A stretch of DNA of 19,994 bases from Podila epigama (GCA_015679605.1 JAAAVE010000026.1:1-19994), one strand, 5' to 3'; positions 1 to 10,977 are shown, counted from the stretch's first letter. Numbers and translations are program-made. Notes: generated by a model from the letters alone, not told the origin.

Positions 1-180
1 CTTTTTTTTTTTTACTTTTTGTTTTTGCGCTTCTACTCCATGCCATTGTCGGCCTTCAATGAAGAGCGGCCAGCTAGAATGTCACAGGTGGTAGTAAAGG
101 GTAAAAGGAATTGTTAGTAAAGAGTCAGAGCTTGTAGAAAAAAGAAAAACAAAGACGAGCGTATGTGTGTGTATGTCAAA

Positions 181-203
181 TCATGTCATGTCATGTCATG
201 TCA
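181..203. repeat. TCATG pentanucleotide repeat over the CCT6 stop codon
   Basis: Four tandem copies of TCATG (181-200) followed by TCA. On the minus strand the CCT6 reading frame ends here as ATT GAC ATG ACA TGA, so the stop falls within the first two repeat units read by the ribosome. Changes in copy number further downstream would leave the protein unchanged. Confidence 0.85.
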
Positions 204-2412
204 ATGGATGCGACTGTACCTCTCATCATTTCATCGACCAACAAAAAGTTGGTGGCAATCACAGACGCGTTCTGCACCATGTTACGGACAACACGGTAGT
301 TGTCCCAGATACCCTCGGCAACGGGGTCCAAGGTCTCGCCACTCTGGAGATCGACACCGACAATATGGCCATCTGCGTACTCCTCCTGCATTGTGACAAT
401 CACATCCATAGGGTCGAAGCCTCCGTTTGAGGCAAGCGTCTTGGGGATCACCAAGACACCCTCAGCAAAGGAGGTGACACCGGCCTTGACACGGCCCTTG
501 ACAGAGTCCTTGAATTTCAACAGATGCGAGTGAAGAGCAACCTGGAAAGCTCCGGCACCAGGTACTACCGAACCGTCCTCCAAAGTGTTCTTGACAGCAC
601 GGAGACCATCACGAATGGCATCCTTGGTCTGATGAATGGTGTGAGGGTTGGGTCCTGCAAGACAAAGAGAAGACAAGAAAAGATAGAATCAAGGTTAGAT
701 GTTTGAAAGACAAGAGAAAAAAAGATAGATAGGACACCATGTGCATGTCTTGTACATATGGCCACAAGGTGCTGACGGTTTTGTCGTTATTACCCTTGAT
801 CAGAATGGTAGCAGAGTTGGGTTCCTTGACATCCTCGACAAAAGTAAACTTATCCTCGCCCAGAGTATGCTCATAGATAAGACCGGCCCATCCAAGGACG
901 TCGGGGGAGAGGTCGTCGACCGAGTTTTGTGCGATACCACCACAGATCAACTGCATGCGCTCCATGTTTCTTCTCTTGGCACGACGGAGAGCCAGGATTC
1001 CATTCTTGGCCAGGACATCGAGCGAGAGGGGGTCGATACCCTTTTGGTTAATGATGACAAAGCCCTTCTTGGAGTCACCGCAGACGAGCCTCTTCAGCTC
1101 GACAATCTTTTTAAGCTTCTCATCAACAAACTTGCGCTCAGACTCGACGAGCTTTTCTCTCTGCTCGGCAGAGCTATAAAAGAATCCCGAGTTGACCTCG
1201 CTCTTTTCGTACTCGAGCGAAACGTTGAGGGTGAGGACAAAGGCATCCTTGACGCGCTTGGGCATGTCGGGGTGTCTGGCACCGTGATCCATGACGAGAC
1301 CACGCACCAAACGAGTATCAGTCTCGCTCCTGTGCTGCATTGCCATAATCTCTACCATGTGCAAATCAATAGGCTCGTTCTCGCGATAGATAGTCAACAC
1401 TGCGTCCACAACAGCCTCTGTCAAAGTATCAGCCAAGGCGCGATGCACCTTGGTGCGAAGTGAGGTGCGGGCAACCGACATGAGCAACTCGCGATCCACC
1501 TCCTTCTTGATAGCAAACTCATCCAAGAACTGTGAAAAAGGAAAATGAAGGAGAGGGGCAGAAGGAGTATTAGCATACTTGTTTTCAGCCAGCCAACTGA
1601 GCCAAATACTAAACAATATATATATATATATATATATAATAATAAGCAAGGAAAATTCTGTACCTTGAGCGACTCCTTCTTGGCAAGCTCAAAGCCCTCT
1701 GTGATGATGCGAGGGTGAAGACCCTCAGAAATATGACGCTCGGCCTGCTTCATAAATTCTCCAACAAGCATGACGATCGAGGTGGTGCCGTCTCCAGTGA
1801 TCTCATCCTGAGCTGTTGCTGCGCGAGCGATCATGGCAGCAGTGGGGTTTTGAATTTGCTATTGTAATAATATGATCGGTTCACGAGACACGCAAAAGTA
1901 AAATAAGTGATCAACAAAAGGCATTGGTATGTCAGTAGATTGGAAGCTATGGCAAGTGGAAGTGGCGGATTGTAAATGAAAAAATGAAAAAGGTACGTAC
2001 CATCTCGCTCAAAAGGACCTTTCCGTCCTTGGTCAACTTGATGTCACCAGCGCCACTGACCAACATCTTGATGGTTCCTTTGGGACCGAGGTTGGAACGG
2101 ACAACTTCCATCAGACCAACGGCGCCATTGATGTTCAACTGAAGGGCTTGGCCACGACGGGCGACCTCCGAGTTGGGGTTAATAAGTGAAACTGCAGATC
2201 CGCCAGACCTAATGACATGGACGAGTGATAAAGCGAGTGAGTTATAATTGATTGTGATGGTATTTTCATTTTTGCTGATCTGCATGTGATCCACAATAAA
2301 GTGCAGTGAGCAAAAAAATGAGGTGGAGTTAGGTGAGTTCTCCTCGAAGACAGGTCGATTGCAAGGATGGGTATGTCCATACTCATGTAATGTTGTACAC
2401 CGAGACTTACAT
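191..2412 (-). CDS. CCT6: T-complex protein 1 subunit zeta (CCT6), 5 coding exons
   Basis: Subunit of the cytosolic TRiC/CCT chaperonin, which folds tubulin, actin and other proteins using ATP. Coding segments on the minus strand are 2411-2412, 2001-2208, 1664-1858, 794-1529 and 191-654, giving 534 residues, the usual size for this family. Visible hallmarks are LGPKGT (about residues 41-46), the ATPase motif GDGTT (92-96), [32 protein letters not shown] and VVPGAGA (410-416). The last motif is followed by FQ where many CCT subunits carry a Glu; I cannot say whether this is unusual for zeta. The start is inferred: exon 2 opens with G-TCT-GGC, and the upstream exon ends in AT just before a GTAAGT donor at 2410, so splicing creates ATG. 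An in-frame TAA lies four codons upstream, and no other ATG fits the frame before the conserved N-terminus. The stop is TGA at 193-191, inside a TCATG repeat. The gene is head-to-head with CEP104. Identity is near certain; the start model is very likely. Confidence 0.94.
1530..1663 (-). other. CCT6: CCT6 intron 3 with (TA)11 microsatellite
   Basis: GT-AG intron between the exons ending ...ESLK and beginning FLDEF. It contains an uninterrupted TA dinucleotide run of 11 units at 1617-1638. This is simple repeat only, with no coding content. Confidence 0.85.
2209..2410 (-). other. CCT6: CCT6 intron that splits the start codon
   Basis: A 202-bp GT-AG intron. The donor GTAAGT (2410-2405) follows CAACAAT, and the acceptor TTAG (ending at 2209) precedes GTCTGGCGG. 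Removing it joins A-T from exon 1 to G from exon 2 and makes the only ATG in frame with the conserved CCT6 N-terminus. If it is retained, that ATG does not exist. The first ATG inside the intron (2386) instead opens a different frame that runs to 2135. Confidence 0.82.
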
Positions 2413-3283
2413 TGTTGGTTGTTACTGAGGGAAGAAGGGGAGGGAATGGGAGAAGGGGTTGGAGAAAGGGACAAGGGAATGATGCGAGAGAATGGGAAAG
2501 TGAGGATGTTGCTGAGATGACCTGATTTTGGAAGTCAATCGAACAAACTCAAAAATACGCGCGCTATTAGAAGTCAGTGGGAGAGAGTGTGTGTGAGTAT
2601 GAGTATGAGATGTATGGGGAAATAGGGAAAAAACAAATGCGCCTCCTTCTTTTCGCTTCAGTTGCAAGGACTAAGATGGGAGGAAATAATGTATTTGCTC
2701 GTTTGTAGTGCGTGCGATCATTGTACTTTCCATGCGTGACTTGGAAAGGAAGTAACGGATATCTATTTCTTACGGTTGTAACGCGCGCATTTCTTTTCTT
2801 TGAAAACATTCCCCACCTCGGTCTCAAAGAGACACACCGGTTTGTTACTGAGACGCGTTCATTATTATTATCGACTTTTTTTTTTTTTTTTTGTGTCAAC
2901 TCCAAAGTGAAGAAGTGTGGGATGCAAAAACAATGATAGTAACTAACGAGCTAAAGGCAAACATGTTTTTTGCTATCATGGTGCAACCAATGTTTTTTTA
3001 TTCTTGAATCTCTTCCATGGACCCTGTTTCGTACACATGTTCATCCTCAGAAGTATTATTATGACTATGCTTTGAAACGAGGAAAGTTTGGTTCTTGAGC
3101 CTAGCCTAGTAGGCGCTTGCTAAAATCTGCTCTAAATTTCAAACAAAAAATGTATGTACTGTAGATGTATTTTTACGGAGAACAAGAAAGAGCAAAAGTT
3201 GAAGATGAGAGCTATGGTTATGTGAATTTTGCTCACTGTCGAGGTGGTGAACTGACCTTGAACCCGTCAGTCACATCCACATC

Positions 3284-3340
3284 AATAACAACAACAACAA
3301 TAACAACAACAGCAACAACAACAATGGTAGCAACAGTAGC
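3284..3340. repeat. CAA/ACA trinucleotide-rich tract
   Basis: Imperfect tandem CAA repeats interrupted by TAA and GCA, ending near ATGGTAGCAACAG. It is simple sequence in the intergenic region and has no matching gene. Confidence 0.75.
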
Positions 3341-3595
3341 AGCAACAAAAACTACAAATGACAACAAACAAAAGCAAATCAACAGCATGTTCATACCATT
3401 GACACTAACATGGCATAGCATAATAAGCATATCACGACTACAACCACGAAACAAAAAAGAAAAAAAAAAAAAAAAAAACTCTTCATACACAATCTCAACC
3501 ATGATCTGGAGACATCCGAAACGACAAACAAAAAAAACACACGCAAGAAACCGGTGGAAATTTAGTGTTTTTTTTTTATCAGTCTTCTTTTTTTT

Positions 3596-3670
3596 TGGCC
3601 CCTCTCTCCATTCTCTCCTTTTGCTCTCTTCTCTCTTCTCTCTTCTCTCTTTTTCTTCTCTGTCTTCACA
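3596..3670. repeat. Polypyrimidine tract upstream of CEP104
   Basis: Near-pure CT sequence with repeated TCTCTTC units, about 400-470 bp before the inferred CEP104 start. Pyrimidine-rich tracts are common in fungal promoters and leaders, so a promoter role is possible but not shown. Confidence 0.6.
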
Positions 3671-4064
3671 TTCCTTCAAGCACATCTCTCTTTTTTTTCT
3701 GATTCGCTCCTAGTCATTCCCTCATTCCTGTTCTCCCATCCTGAATCCTTTTTGCCACTTTCTCGTCACTGCATCCTCCTCCTCCCCGTGTCCCCACCAG
3801 GAAGAATCGACATACGCGAAAAAAAGAACAAGCTGGATCTCCACCTTCAGTGTTTCCCCTTTTTTTCCATCTCCATTCATCTCCATTCCGCCTGCCATTG
3901 AATGAATCCACGCTAGACTTCAAAGGAACGACTCTGCCCTCTCTCCAGCCAGAGTACAAAGTCAGCATTGCGACAAGACAGTGTGCGTGTGTGAGAAAGA
4001 GAAAAAGGGAGGAAAAAGAAGACAGGGCAAAAGGAATATAAGACAACAGCAGCATCAACCAATA

Positions 4065-7000
4065 ATGCGTCCGCCAACAAAATACGATAACCAGCTTGGC
4101 GCAAAAAAGTTGCCGACAGACATTCGCTTGAGGGCAAGGAGGCGCTCGCTCATCAGCCGTTCTCGAGTGTAAGAACACCACATTACTTTCCCCTACATGA
4201 TCTCAAACTTTCAGCAATTGTTTTCCTCCTTTCATACACTACTTCGGTGGCAATGGTGGCAATGCTCATTCCATGTAGCATCTTGCTTGGTAGTACACAC
4301 TCCAGGTTCACTGGCTCACTCGCTCGCAAAGGCGATTCTCTCTCAAAGCACATAGACGCTTACCCTATATAATATACATCCCTTGTCTAACCTGTCATTA
4401 TCACTCCATATAGCAACGTTCCTTTTGCAGCGGGCGCACTAGGTTCGCAGCATCAGCGGCCTGAGGAGGATGACGACCACCTGATTGTTTCACTCAGGGA
4501 CAAGCAGGCACAGGAAGCCCAACATGGTGCACCTCTGCAGAGCAACCCTCAAGCATTACAGGAGTACTTGATGGTCCTGGCTCCACAGAGGCTGCATTAC
4601 GAGATTCAGATGGCCTCTGGCTGGGATGCAGGATTCCCTCCTGAAGAGCTTGTAGGATTGATGCAGACATCCTCTGGCAAGGGCTGGCACACGCCAAGGT
4701 GCGTACTTTTTTTATGTCTCTTCACTACACATGTGGTACCACACATGTCCACACGCTCATCCATGTACACACTCACATTCGCATCATATCTGTCTAACAT
4801 GTGTATGATTTGCCATCGATCATAGGTTCTGTCAATATCCACAGGACCTTGTTTTACGATTCTCATGTGGACGATGCAGGATCCGAAAAATCCAGATTCT
4901 CTCTCACCACTACAAAATCGCCAGCAAACTCGACTTTTGGATGGGAAACAGAAAAGGCGAGCAGGAAGTAAATGTAGGACAACAAGGGTCAGGATTTTGC
5001 CCAGAGGATAACAAGTTTGGAGACGACCACTATACCAGCGATGGAGAGAACTATTATAATGAAAAAGGGGAGATTGACTTGCTGCCAAAGAACGATACCC
5101 TGAAGAAGCTGCCCGTCCTACAGTTCCAAAAGCTAGGTTCCATTTCCTTTGACAGCAATGCAGGATCCAACTACTCGGGAAGAGAGCTCAAGTCTATCAA
5201 TTTCGATGTCGAGGGCGAGTATCTGCGAGTGGTTATCCGCCAGTGCCATGTCAACCCACTCAACATCTATCACCAGGTCGCCATCCTCGCGTTGAACGTT
5301 CTTGGCGAGCCCTTGGATGTTGAGCTAGCCGGGGAATCAGAAAGACTCGATTTTAATGAGGTTTGTGAGCTGATATTGATCTTTTTGGTATTGAAAAGGA
5401 GCCATGGTTCGTACCACAGTTTCACAAACAGCATCCATCCTATTACCGGAAAAATATATGGCTGAATGTTCAACTAACCTGACTGGCTTACTCGGGATGG
5501 AAACTCCAAAACATTCACATGTTCTCGATGATAGTTTGAGGTTGTGAATGGTCCAGGTCACGGATTATCAGAAGCTTCCATGCTCCCACCGACTATCCCT
5601 GCTCCAGAGGTCGCCGATAACGTTCAAAATATCTCTGACGCAGTTCAGTCACTCTCTCTCGCAGAGATCAAGGAGCAAACGACCGCCAACTACCTTGACC
5701 ATGACATTGCCAAGCTTGTAGAAGGGTTCCTGAAAGCGAAACACGACGCTGCAAAAGGTATTGTGCTCTCACCGTTAATGTTTCATCCGCATTAGGCCAT
5801 TCATTTCGCATCTCTCATGATACTCAGCCATTACCCCTTTTTTTATTATTTCGGTCACACTTTTTTCACCTCCAGTGGAAGACTTTGCAGCCGCAAAACG
5901 CTACAAGACTGGCTACGAATTTCTTTTGAAGGTAAGCGATCTTTCTCGTACACATATACGTAATCAAACACATATACACTGTTATACCGACACTGATTCT
6001 TGTTTCTTTTTACCATAGTTTGCGGATGATATTCAGGAACTGGATATTGAAAAGCAAAAGGCAGTAGAAAATGATGATTTCGATTTGGCGCAAGAGTGCA
6101 AGGTATTTTTGCGACGTCCAAGACACTGAACCGCAAAATGAAAAGTGGCTGTCACAGCAACTACTCACAGAAAGATCACAATAATTACATACTCTCTTAG
6201 GCGAATGCAACAGCCATCAAGGACAAGTTAATGCAACATATATCGGATTTAGGCTTCTATACCATGCATGACGGAGATACCACCGTCGTTACCTTATCAC
6301 CACCGGTCAGCAGGAGACCCTCGATCCCAAAAACTGATTTGCCCACAGTTTCAATGGTATGTTGAGTGTTTCTGTTATATCTTGCATTCTTGATGACAAT
6401 CTCAGTCCACTCCTTTGATATAACCATCTATGCTCACCTATTCTCACACGCCATACCCTGTCTATCTTTCTATTTTCAATCCATTGGTTCTTTTAGAGCA
6501 AGCCTTCAAGTATAATTCCCAGTCCTCCTACTTCTCGAGGCACGGCATCGATCATTGTTGAAGCAGCAGGAAAGCGGATACCGATTAGCAGAAGAAGCAC
6601 CACATCGTCCACAACACTCACTAGGCGCTCTTCAACAACCAGCGAAACCAGTTCTGACCCAGACAAAGGTCGTAATGAAGAACGGTCGGGAAAAGTTCCA
6701 GCTCCCGTCACCCGGTCGCTTTCGGCAACATTCTCCGAATCACCAAGCGAAATTAGGGCCTCTCGCCTTCAGCAGCCCCATTCGTACAACCCTACTATCT
6801 CGCCCAAGGCTATCACGAAACAATACCAGCATCCATCCTCTCTACAGGTTCTCAAGGAAGGGGAAGGGGCATTCGACCAACTTGCCCACTCGAGCTTTGG
6901 GTTTGAGAGTGATCATGTTGGTGAACTAACTGACCTCGAGCGCAAGAATTTGAGCGTTTGTCTTGAAGTGTTTTCAGAGAAGGTTGTATCATGTCTAGCG

Positions 7001-10000
7001 AGCCGGGAGCTTCAAGTACGACTCCATGCGTTGGACTATGTCAGGGAGTATTTAGAAAACGAACACGATGCCGACGAAGTCGATGGACGTGTTGAGCGGG
7101 TAAAAACTGATCTTGTTTATTTGATGGTAGCATGAGAGATTCTTTCTTTATCCCATTGCTTTCTAGCATTGACTGGCCGACTGACTTTCTCTTTGTCCTT
7201 TTTTATAGTCCACTTTGGCCAGGGCTGTGTTTCAGGTCATCTCCGTTGGCCTGACTGATACTAGAGAAAAAGTGGTCAGCGTTGCATTAACGCTTCTTGA
7301 CCAAGTTGTCAGTACGTTCATACTTCCATGTGTTGGCCTGTTGCTACTCTGAGAAGATAGCAAAATACGCAGTTGTTGACATCCCCCCATTTTTGTTCCT
7401 CGTATTGTTTTTTTCTTCATCGTCTTCGTTGTTTAGGATTCTGTCTTCAAAATGAGATTCCTCATGCAACAGCCTACCGATCACTCGAACCCATTCTCTC
7501 GCTTTTGCTCATCAAGGCGTCCGATCATAATACCCGCATCTCCCAGGCGACGCAAAGCAGAATCGTCATGCTCTGCAACTGCTTTCAGACACACCCATAC
7601 TCTATTCTTCCCCTAGTCTTCCGCCCATCCAGAGGCACCGTCATGTATAGACAATCCCAGTCAAGAATTGAGGTCGTTGCCCGACTCGTCAGCGAATACG
7701 GAGTATATGACAGGGCAGCTGGAAAAGGCACACCTGGCGGTCTTGAATTCGAGGTACCGCCCTTGTGTATGAATTTATCCCTGTACATTTTGGCATGTTT
7801 GTGTGGTCTACTCAACAACATTTGTTTGTTCCCTTTTCTTTTCTGTTTCAGAACATTACCGAGTTCGCCATCCCTTACCTAAGTCATACAAATGGCGAAG
7901 TCCGAGTCGCAGCACGGAAACTGATTATCGATGTGTGCAAGTTTTTGAACAAGACCCGGGTGGAACAGTTCTTACCTGGCGTTAAACCACTTATCATTGA
8001 GGTACTACTCTAACTCTATTTTTGTTTTGCTTTGCCTTGCTCTGTTCTGTCTTTTGTTCTGGCTTCTTCAATGGCCCATTGCTATGCTCTACGTCTCCGC
8101 TTTACTCTGTAGTTTTGTCTTATGAAATGAAGAACAATTGATTTGACATATTCAATACTATAAACATGAATTAGAGTATTCAAAAGGATCTTCTGCCTAA
8201 AGTTCCGTCGCCTTCAGTCATATCACCTTCGCCGTCACGCTCCCTGGTAACTCATGGGAGTGCCGAAGTGAGTGCGTCGCAAATGTCGAATCGTTCGTCC
8301 AACACGACGAAGCGACGCCAAATTCCTACGCCGCTAGGTGTCAACCTGCACATGGACTCCTTGAAGAGCCTCCTAGTCCAACCAGATTCTCCAGCGCCAG
8401 CCAAACCCAGTCGGTCCAGTCCACGAGTTCGCTCTGAGACAGCTCTGGCTCATCAGGCGCGAGTCAAGATGCCTCTACGCTCATCAATTAGAGCAACACA
8501 GGCACTCTATGAAGGTGCGACCTTTACGACTGTCTTTTTATTATTTGTTTCTTTTTTTGGTGTTGCTATTGTTGTATGTATGTATGTATGTATGGGTGCA
8601 TGAGCTGATTAATGTTACTGCATTTTATAAATGTGAAATTAGGTGTTCCAAGGTCAGCTGTCAAGAAGCATAGTACCCTCTCTCCTGATGATGACAATGA
8701 ATCGACAGAATCTGAAGGCAATAAGGTAAAGAGCGAGACTTGTGAACAAATGGCCGTGGTGTGAATGAATGACTATTGCTTAACTGTCGTACCATATCTT
8801 CTTAATCCTTGCTAAAAACAACCTTGCTCTTATCAGTCCATTCTGGCGGGTCCATCATCCATGGTGTCCAAAGCCCCTGTTCGACAATCGCGATCCACAT
8901 TTGGGATTCTTAAACCCAAAACTTCCAGGCAGGATTTATCCATGTCAAACCGTTCTGGTCATGGGTCAAGTTCCTCTGATAGTCTTAAGGAAGGCGTGTC
9001 TAGACCAATGAAGGAACGGTTCTGTGTATTCTGTGATGAGCGGAATAGCGCGTTCACTGACGAAGGTCTCGTGGCCCATTACTGGTCTGACTGCCCCATG
9101 CTAGCCAATTGTCCCCATTGCAAGATTGTAAGTTTACTTTTTCTCGCTACCTCCATGATTATCGTTCAAAGTCACAGGCGGCTACCGTCACTGACATCCC
9201 TTCTCCTTGACTAGATCATTGAGGTGCCAACATTGAGTGAGCATATGCTCAAGGAATGCTCGAAGCGCAAGTTTATAAAAAAATGTGACAAGTGTCATGA
9301 AATCATGGCGGCGGATGCGTTTTTGGGCCACGTGGCGGCAGGTGTCTGTGAAGGTTTGTGTTTGCGTAGTTCACGATGCATTGCTGCAATATTACAATGA
9401 AATCGTTGTTGTTGACGGTTTTTTTTTAATTCTCTGCTGCAATCTTTAGCTATATCGAGTCTGAAAGAGCGATGCCCGCTTTGTCAGATTGTCCTACCTC
9501 AGTCAGATGAAGCAACCTGGAAGAGACACTTGATGCGAGGCAATGGTTGTGCAGGAAACAAGAAGGGCAGTGGGCTTGCACACTCTGGAAACCAGAAACA
9601 TGTATCACCTAATATTATTCCTGGTGTAGACACAAATCGTGTGCGTGGACACTCCAACGGTATCCCTCTCTCTCCACCATCACCAGTCTCGTCGACGTCT
9701 TCATCTTCAACACGCTTGGATCTTACGACACGACCAAAAGGAGCTCAGATGTCGACTACAGTGTCTCCAGCATCGTCGACCAGTTCGTGCGTACTCGAGA
9801 GGTCAACTCATTACAAGTCATCAACGACACCAGTCTCCACGGCAGCCGCTACTGCGCTTGGAAATCAAAAGGCGACGAGTCATGATTTCTTTCAGCAGCA
9901 ACATGCTCTTCATCAAGAACCCATCCATCCTTTAGATCCTGCACCAGGCATGCCGTCACTCTCTCACTCCCATTCCCTTGGGAACTTGAGTGCATCGTCG

Positions 10001-10223
10001 GTCGGGGCCTTGGGAGGCGGGGTTGCGAGCACGAATATGAGCAGAATACCGAAATTGGAAAGTTATCGAACAACGTCCACTCATTCTGGTGAGCAAGATC
10101 TTGAACTTACGTTCCCTCTTTTTTATTTTTCGTCTTTCTCTATACTTACCTTTTTTTTTGTTTTGTTCTGTTTTTTCCTTCATGCTCGATGGATGACACC
10201 CAGTCACTGGCTTGACAAAGTGA
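4065..10223 (+). CDS. CEP104: CEP104-like centrosomal/microtubule-tip protein, 17 exons
   Basis: In animals and ciliates CEP104 sits at microtubule plus ends and ciliary tips and binds tubulin (TOG), EB1 (SxIP) and partners through zinc fingers. Exons: 4065-4168, 4414-4698, 4826-5360, 5541-5757, 5876-5931, 6019-6102, 6201-6356, 6497-7099, 7209-7311, 7437-7753, 7852-8001, 8175-8514, 8643-8725, 8837-9127, 9215-9353, 9450-10088, 10204-10223. All phases agree, giving 1,373 residues against about 925 in human. Order: basic N-terminal extension (1-87); jelly-roll domain (about 88-300) with GWHTPRFCQYPQ, CRIRKIQILSH, RELKSI and HVNPLNIYHQVA; coiled coil (about 355-450); Ser-rich linker with SIIP; TOG-like helical repeats (about 625-870); Ser-rich linker; tandem zinc fingers (about 1072-1188) with FCVFCDE, CPHCK, CDKCHE and CPLCQ; tail with SRIP (1352-1355). 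The first exon and the last 20-nt exon are the least certain; M88 (4571) is an alternative start. Confidence 0.92.
4366..4376 (+). promoter_or_regulatory. TATA-like sequence in CEP104 intron 1
   Basis: TATATAATATA lies about 195 bp upstream of ATG 4571. In my long model it falls in intron 1. If translation begins at 4571, close to where the human protein begins, it could be a promoter element. AT-rich strings occur by chance, so this is weak. Confidence 0.25.
8573..8594. repeat. (TGTA)n microsatellite in CEP104 intron 12
   Basis: Five tandem TGTA/TATG units in the intron between the exons ending at 8514 and starting at 8643. No function is suggested. Confidence 0.8.
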
Positions 10224-10889
10224 AAGAAAAAAAAATAGATGAAAACTCAAGAAGCCAGATCATGTTATTTCATTAGAACTCGATTTTGTTCGTAGTAATC
10301 ATAGTTCAATCAAGACGGTTAATGAAAGAATGAATTGAATTAATAGCACACCCGCGTGAATTTCCAGCTATCGTGTTCTACGACACGTTTATTAAAGCTC
10401 AATCACTACATCCATGGTTTCCAACTGTCAACTGTGTCTATCGTCACTAAAAGACGCTCGATCCGTAACCCCCTGCATAGTAACTATGATATAACTTGAT
10501 GAAAGCATGTTTTGCCACTAGTTTGTCTTGGCTACTTCATGCCGAGAAATGTATCTTGAACCATGGTTACATGACTTCTGCACATGCACATGTTATGGCA
10601 ATCCTGGCTCATAGCTCCATATGACCTATCATACTCGCTGGTCGTCTTTTTTGGCTTGGACTCTTTTGGTGAAGCTTTCATCTTATATCTTCTTTCAATG
10701 CTGCTTCACAGGCATCTATGCCAGACAGATAGTACTACTCTACTCTTACTGGTATACACAAAAAAAAGAACATGGGCGCCAAGACAGGAGAAAACTGTGC
10801 ATAAAAATGACGAGCCCCACAGTGAAGCAAAAGGGAACCAGCTTTGAGGGCAGAGATTCTCGGGCTCACACGATATTGGAGTGGCGAGC
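10224..10889. other. 3' flank of CEP104, no gene seen
   Basis: About 670 bp with only short, uncharacteristic open frames. An ATTAAA hexamer at 10391-10396 could serve as a polyadenylation signal for CEP104, about 170 bp after its stop; this is a guess from one motif. Nothing else is recognisable before the tRNA. Confidence 0.55.
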
Positions 10890-10893
10890 AAAA
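10890..10893 (-). terminator. RNA polymerase III T4 terminator of tRNA-Leu
   Basis: AAAA on the plus strand is TTTT in the tRNA orientation, one base after the mature 3' end. This is the typical Pol III stop signal. Confidence 0.7.
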
Positions 10894-10894
10894 G

Positions 10895-10977
10895 TGAAGA
10901 GAGTGGGATTTGAACCCACGCCTACGAATAGACCGCGGCCTTAACGCGGCGCCTTAGACCAACTCGGCCATCTCTCC
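10895..10977 (-). tRNA. tRNA-Leu (anticodon AAG)
   Basis: Reads 5'-GGAGAGATGGCCGAGT... on the minus strand, 83 nt including the discriminator A at 10895. The acceptor stem pairs GGAGAGA with TCTCTTC (one G-T). The anticodon arm is CCGCG-TTAAGGC-CGCGG, giving anticodon AAG after T33. The T arm is GTGGG-TTCAAAT-CCCAC. A long variable arm marks a type II tRNA, and with AAG this means leucine (reads CUU, and CUC after A34 to inosine). There is no intron. Discriminator A agrees with leucyl-tRNA synthetase identity. Confidence 0.96.

Larger units (their letters stand above)
2413..4064. other. Intergenic region between divergent CCT6 and CEP104
   Basis: About 1.65 kb without a gene I can support. 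It should hold both promoters and the 5' leaders, including the noncoding first exon of CCT6 upstream of 2412. It is rich in simple sequence: a GT/GA-rich stretch near 2577-2612, a T run near 2876-2892, CAA/ACA repeats near 3284-3340, an A18 run at 3461-3478, and a long CT-rich tract at about 3596-3670. Open frames crossing it translate to low-complexity sequence (poly-Thr, poly-Phe/Ser, or Lys/Arg/Glu) and look like artefacts of these tracts. Confidence 0.7.

Noticed and set aside
741-1463. A 240-codon open frame on the plus strand opposite CCT6
   Set aside because: It is antisense to the strongly conserved CCT6 exon 4; its translation shows no family features and is a by-product of the codon pattern on the other strand.
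3165-3713. Open frames of 150-180 codons on both strands between CCT6 and CEP104
   Set aside because: They translate CAA, CT and A/T tracts into poly-Thr, Ser/Phe or Lys/Glu-rich peptides, with no domain, no conserved motif and overlapping frames on both strands.
10089-10276. Unspliced end of CEP104 running to 10276
   Set aside because: The extra residues are a Phe/Leu-rich translation of a T-rich intron; a GTGAGC donor and CAG acceptor give a short hydrophilic end instead. Confidence in the last 20-nt exon is moderate.
10584-10944. Overlapping 87- and 107-codon frames next to and across the tRNA
   Set aside because: One frame runs through the tRNA-Leu gene, and neither has recognisable protein features.
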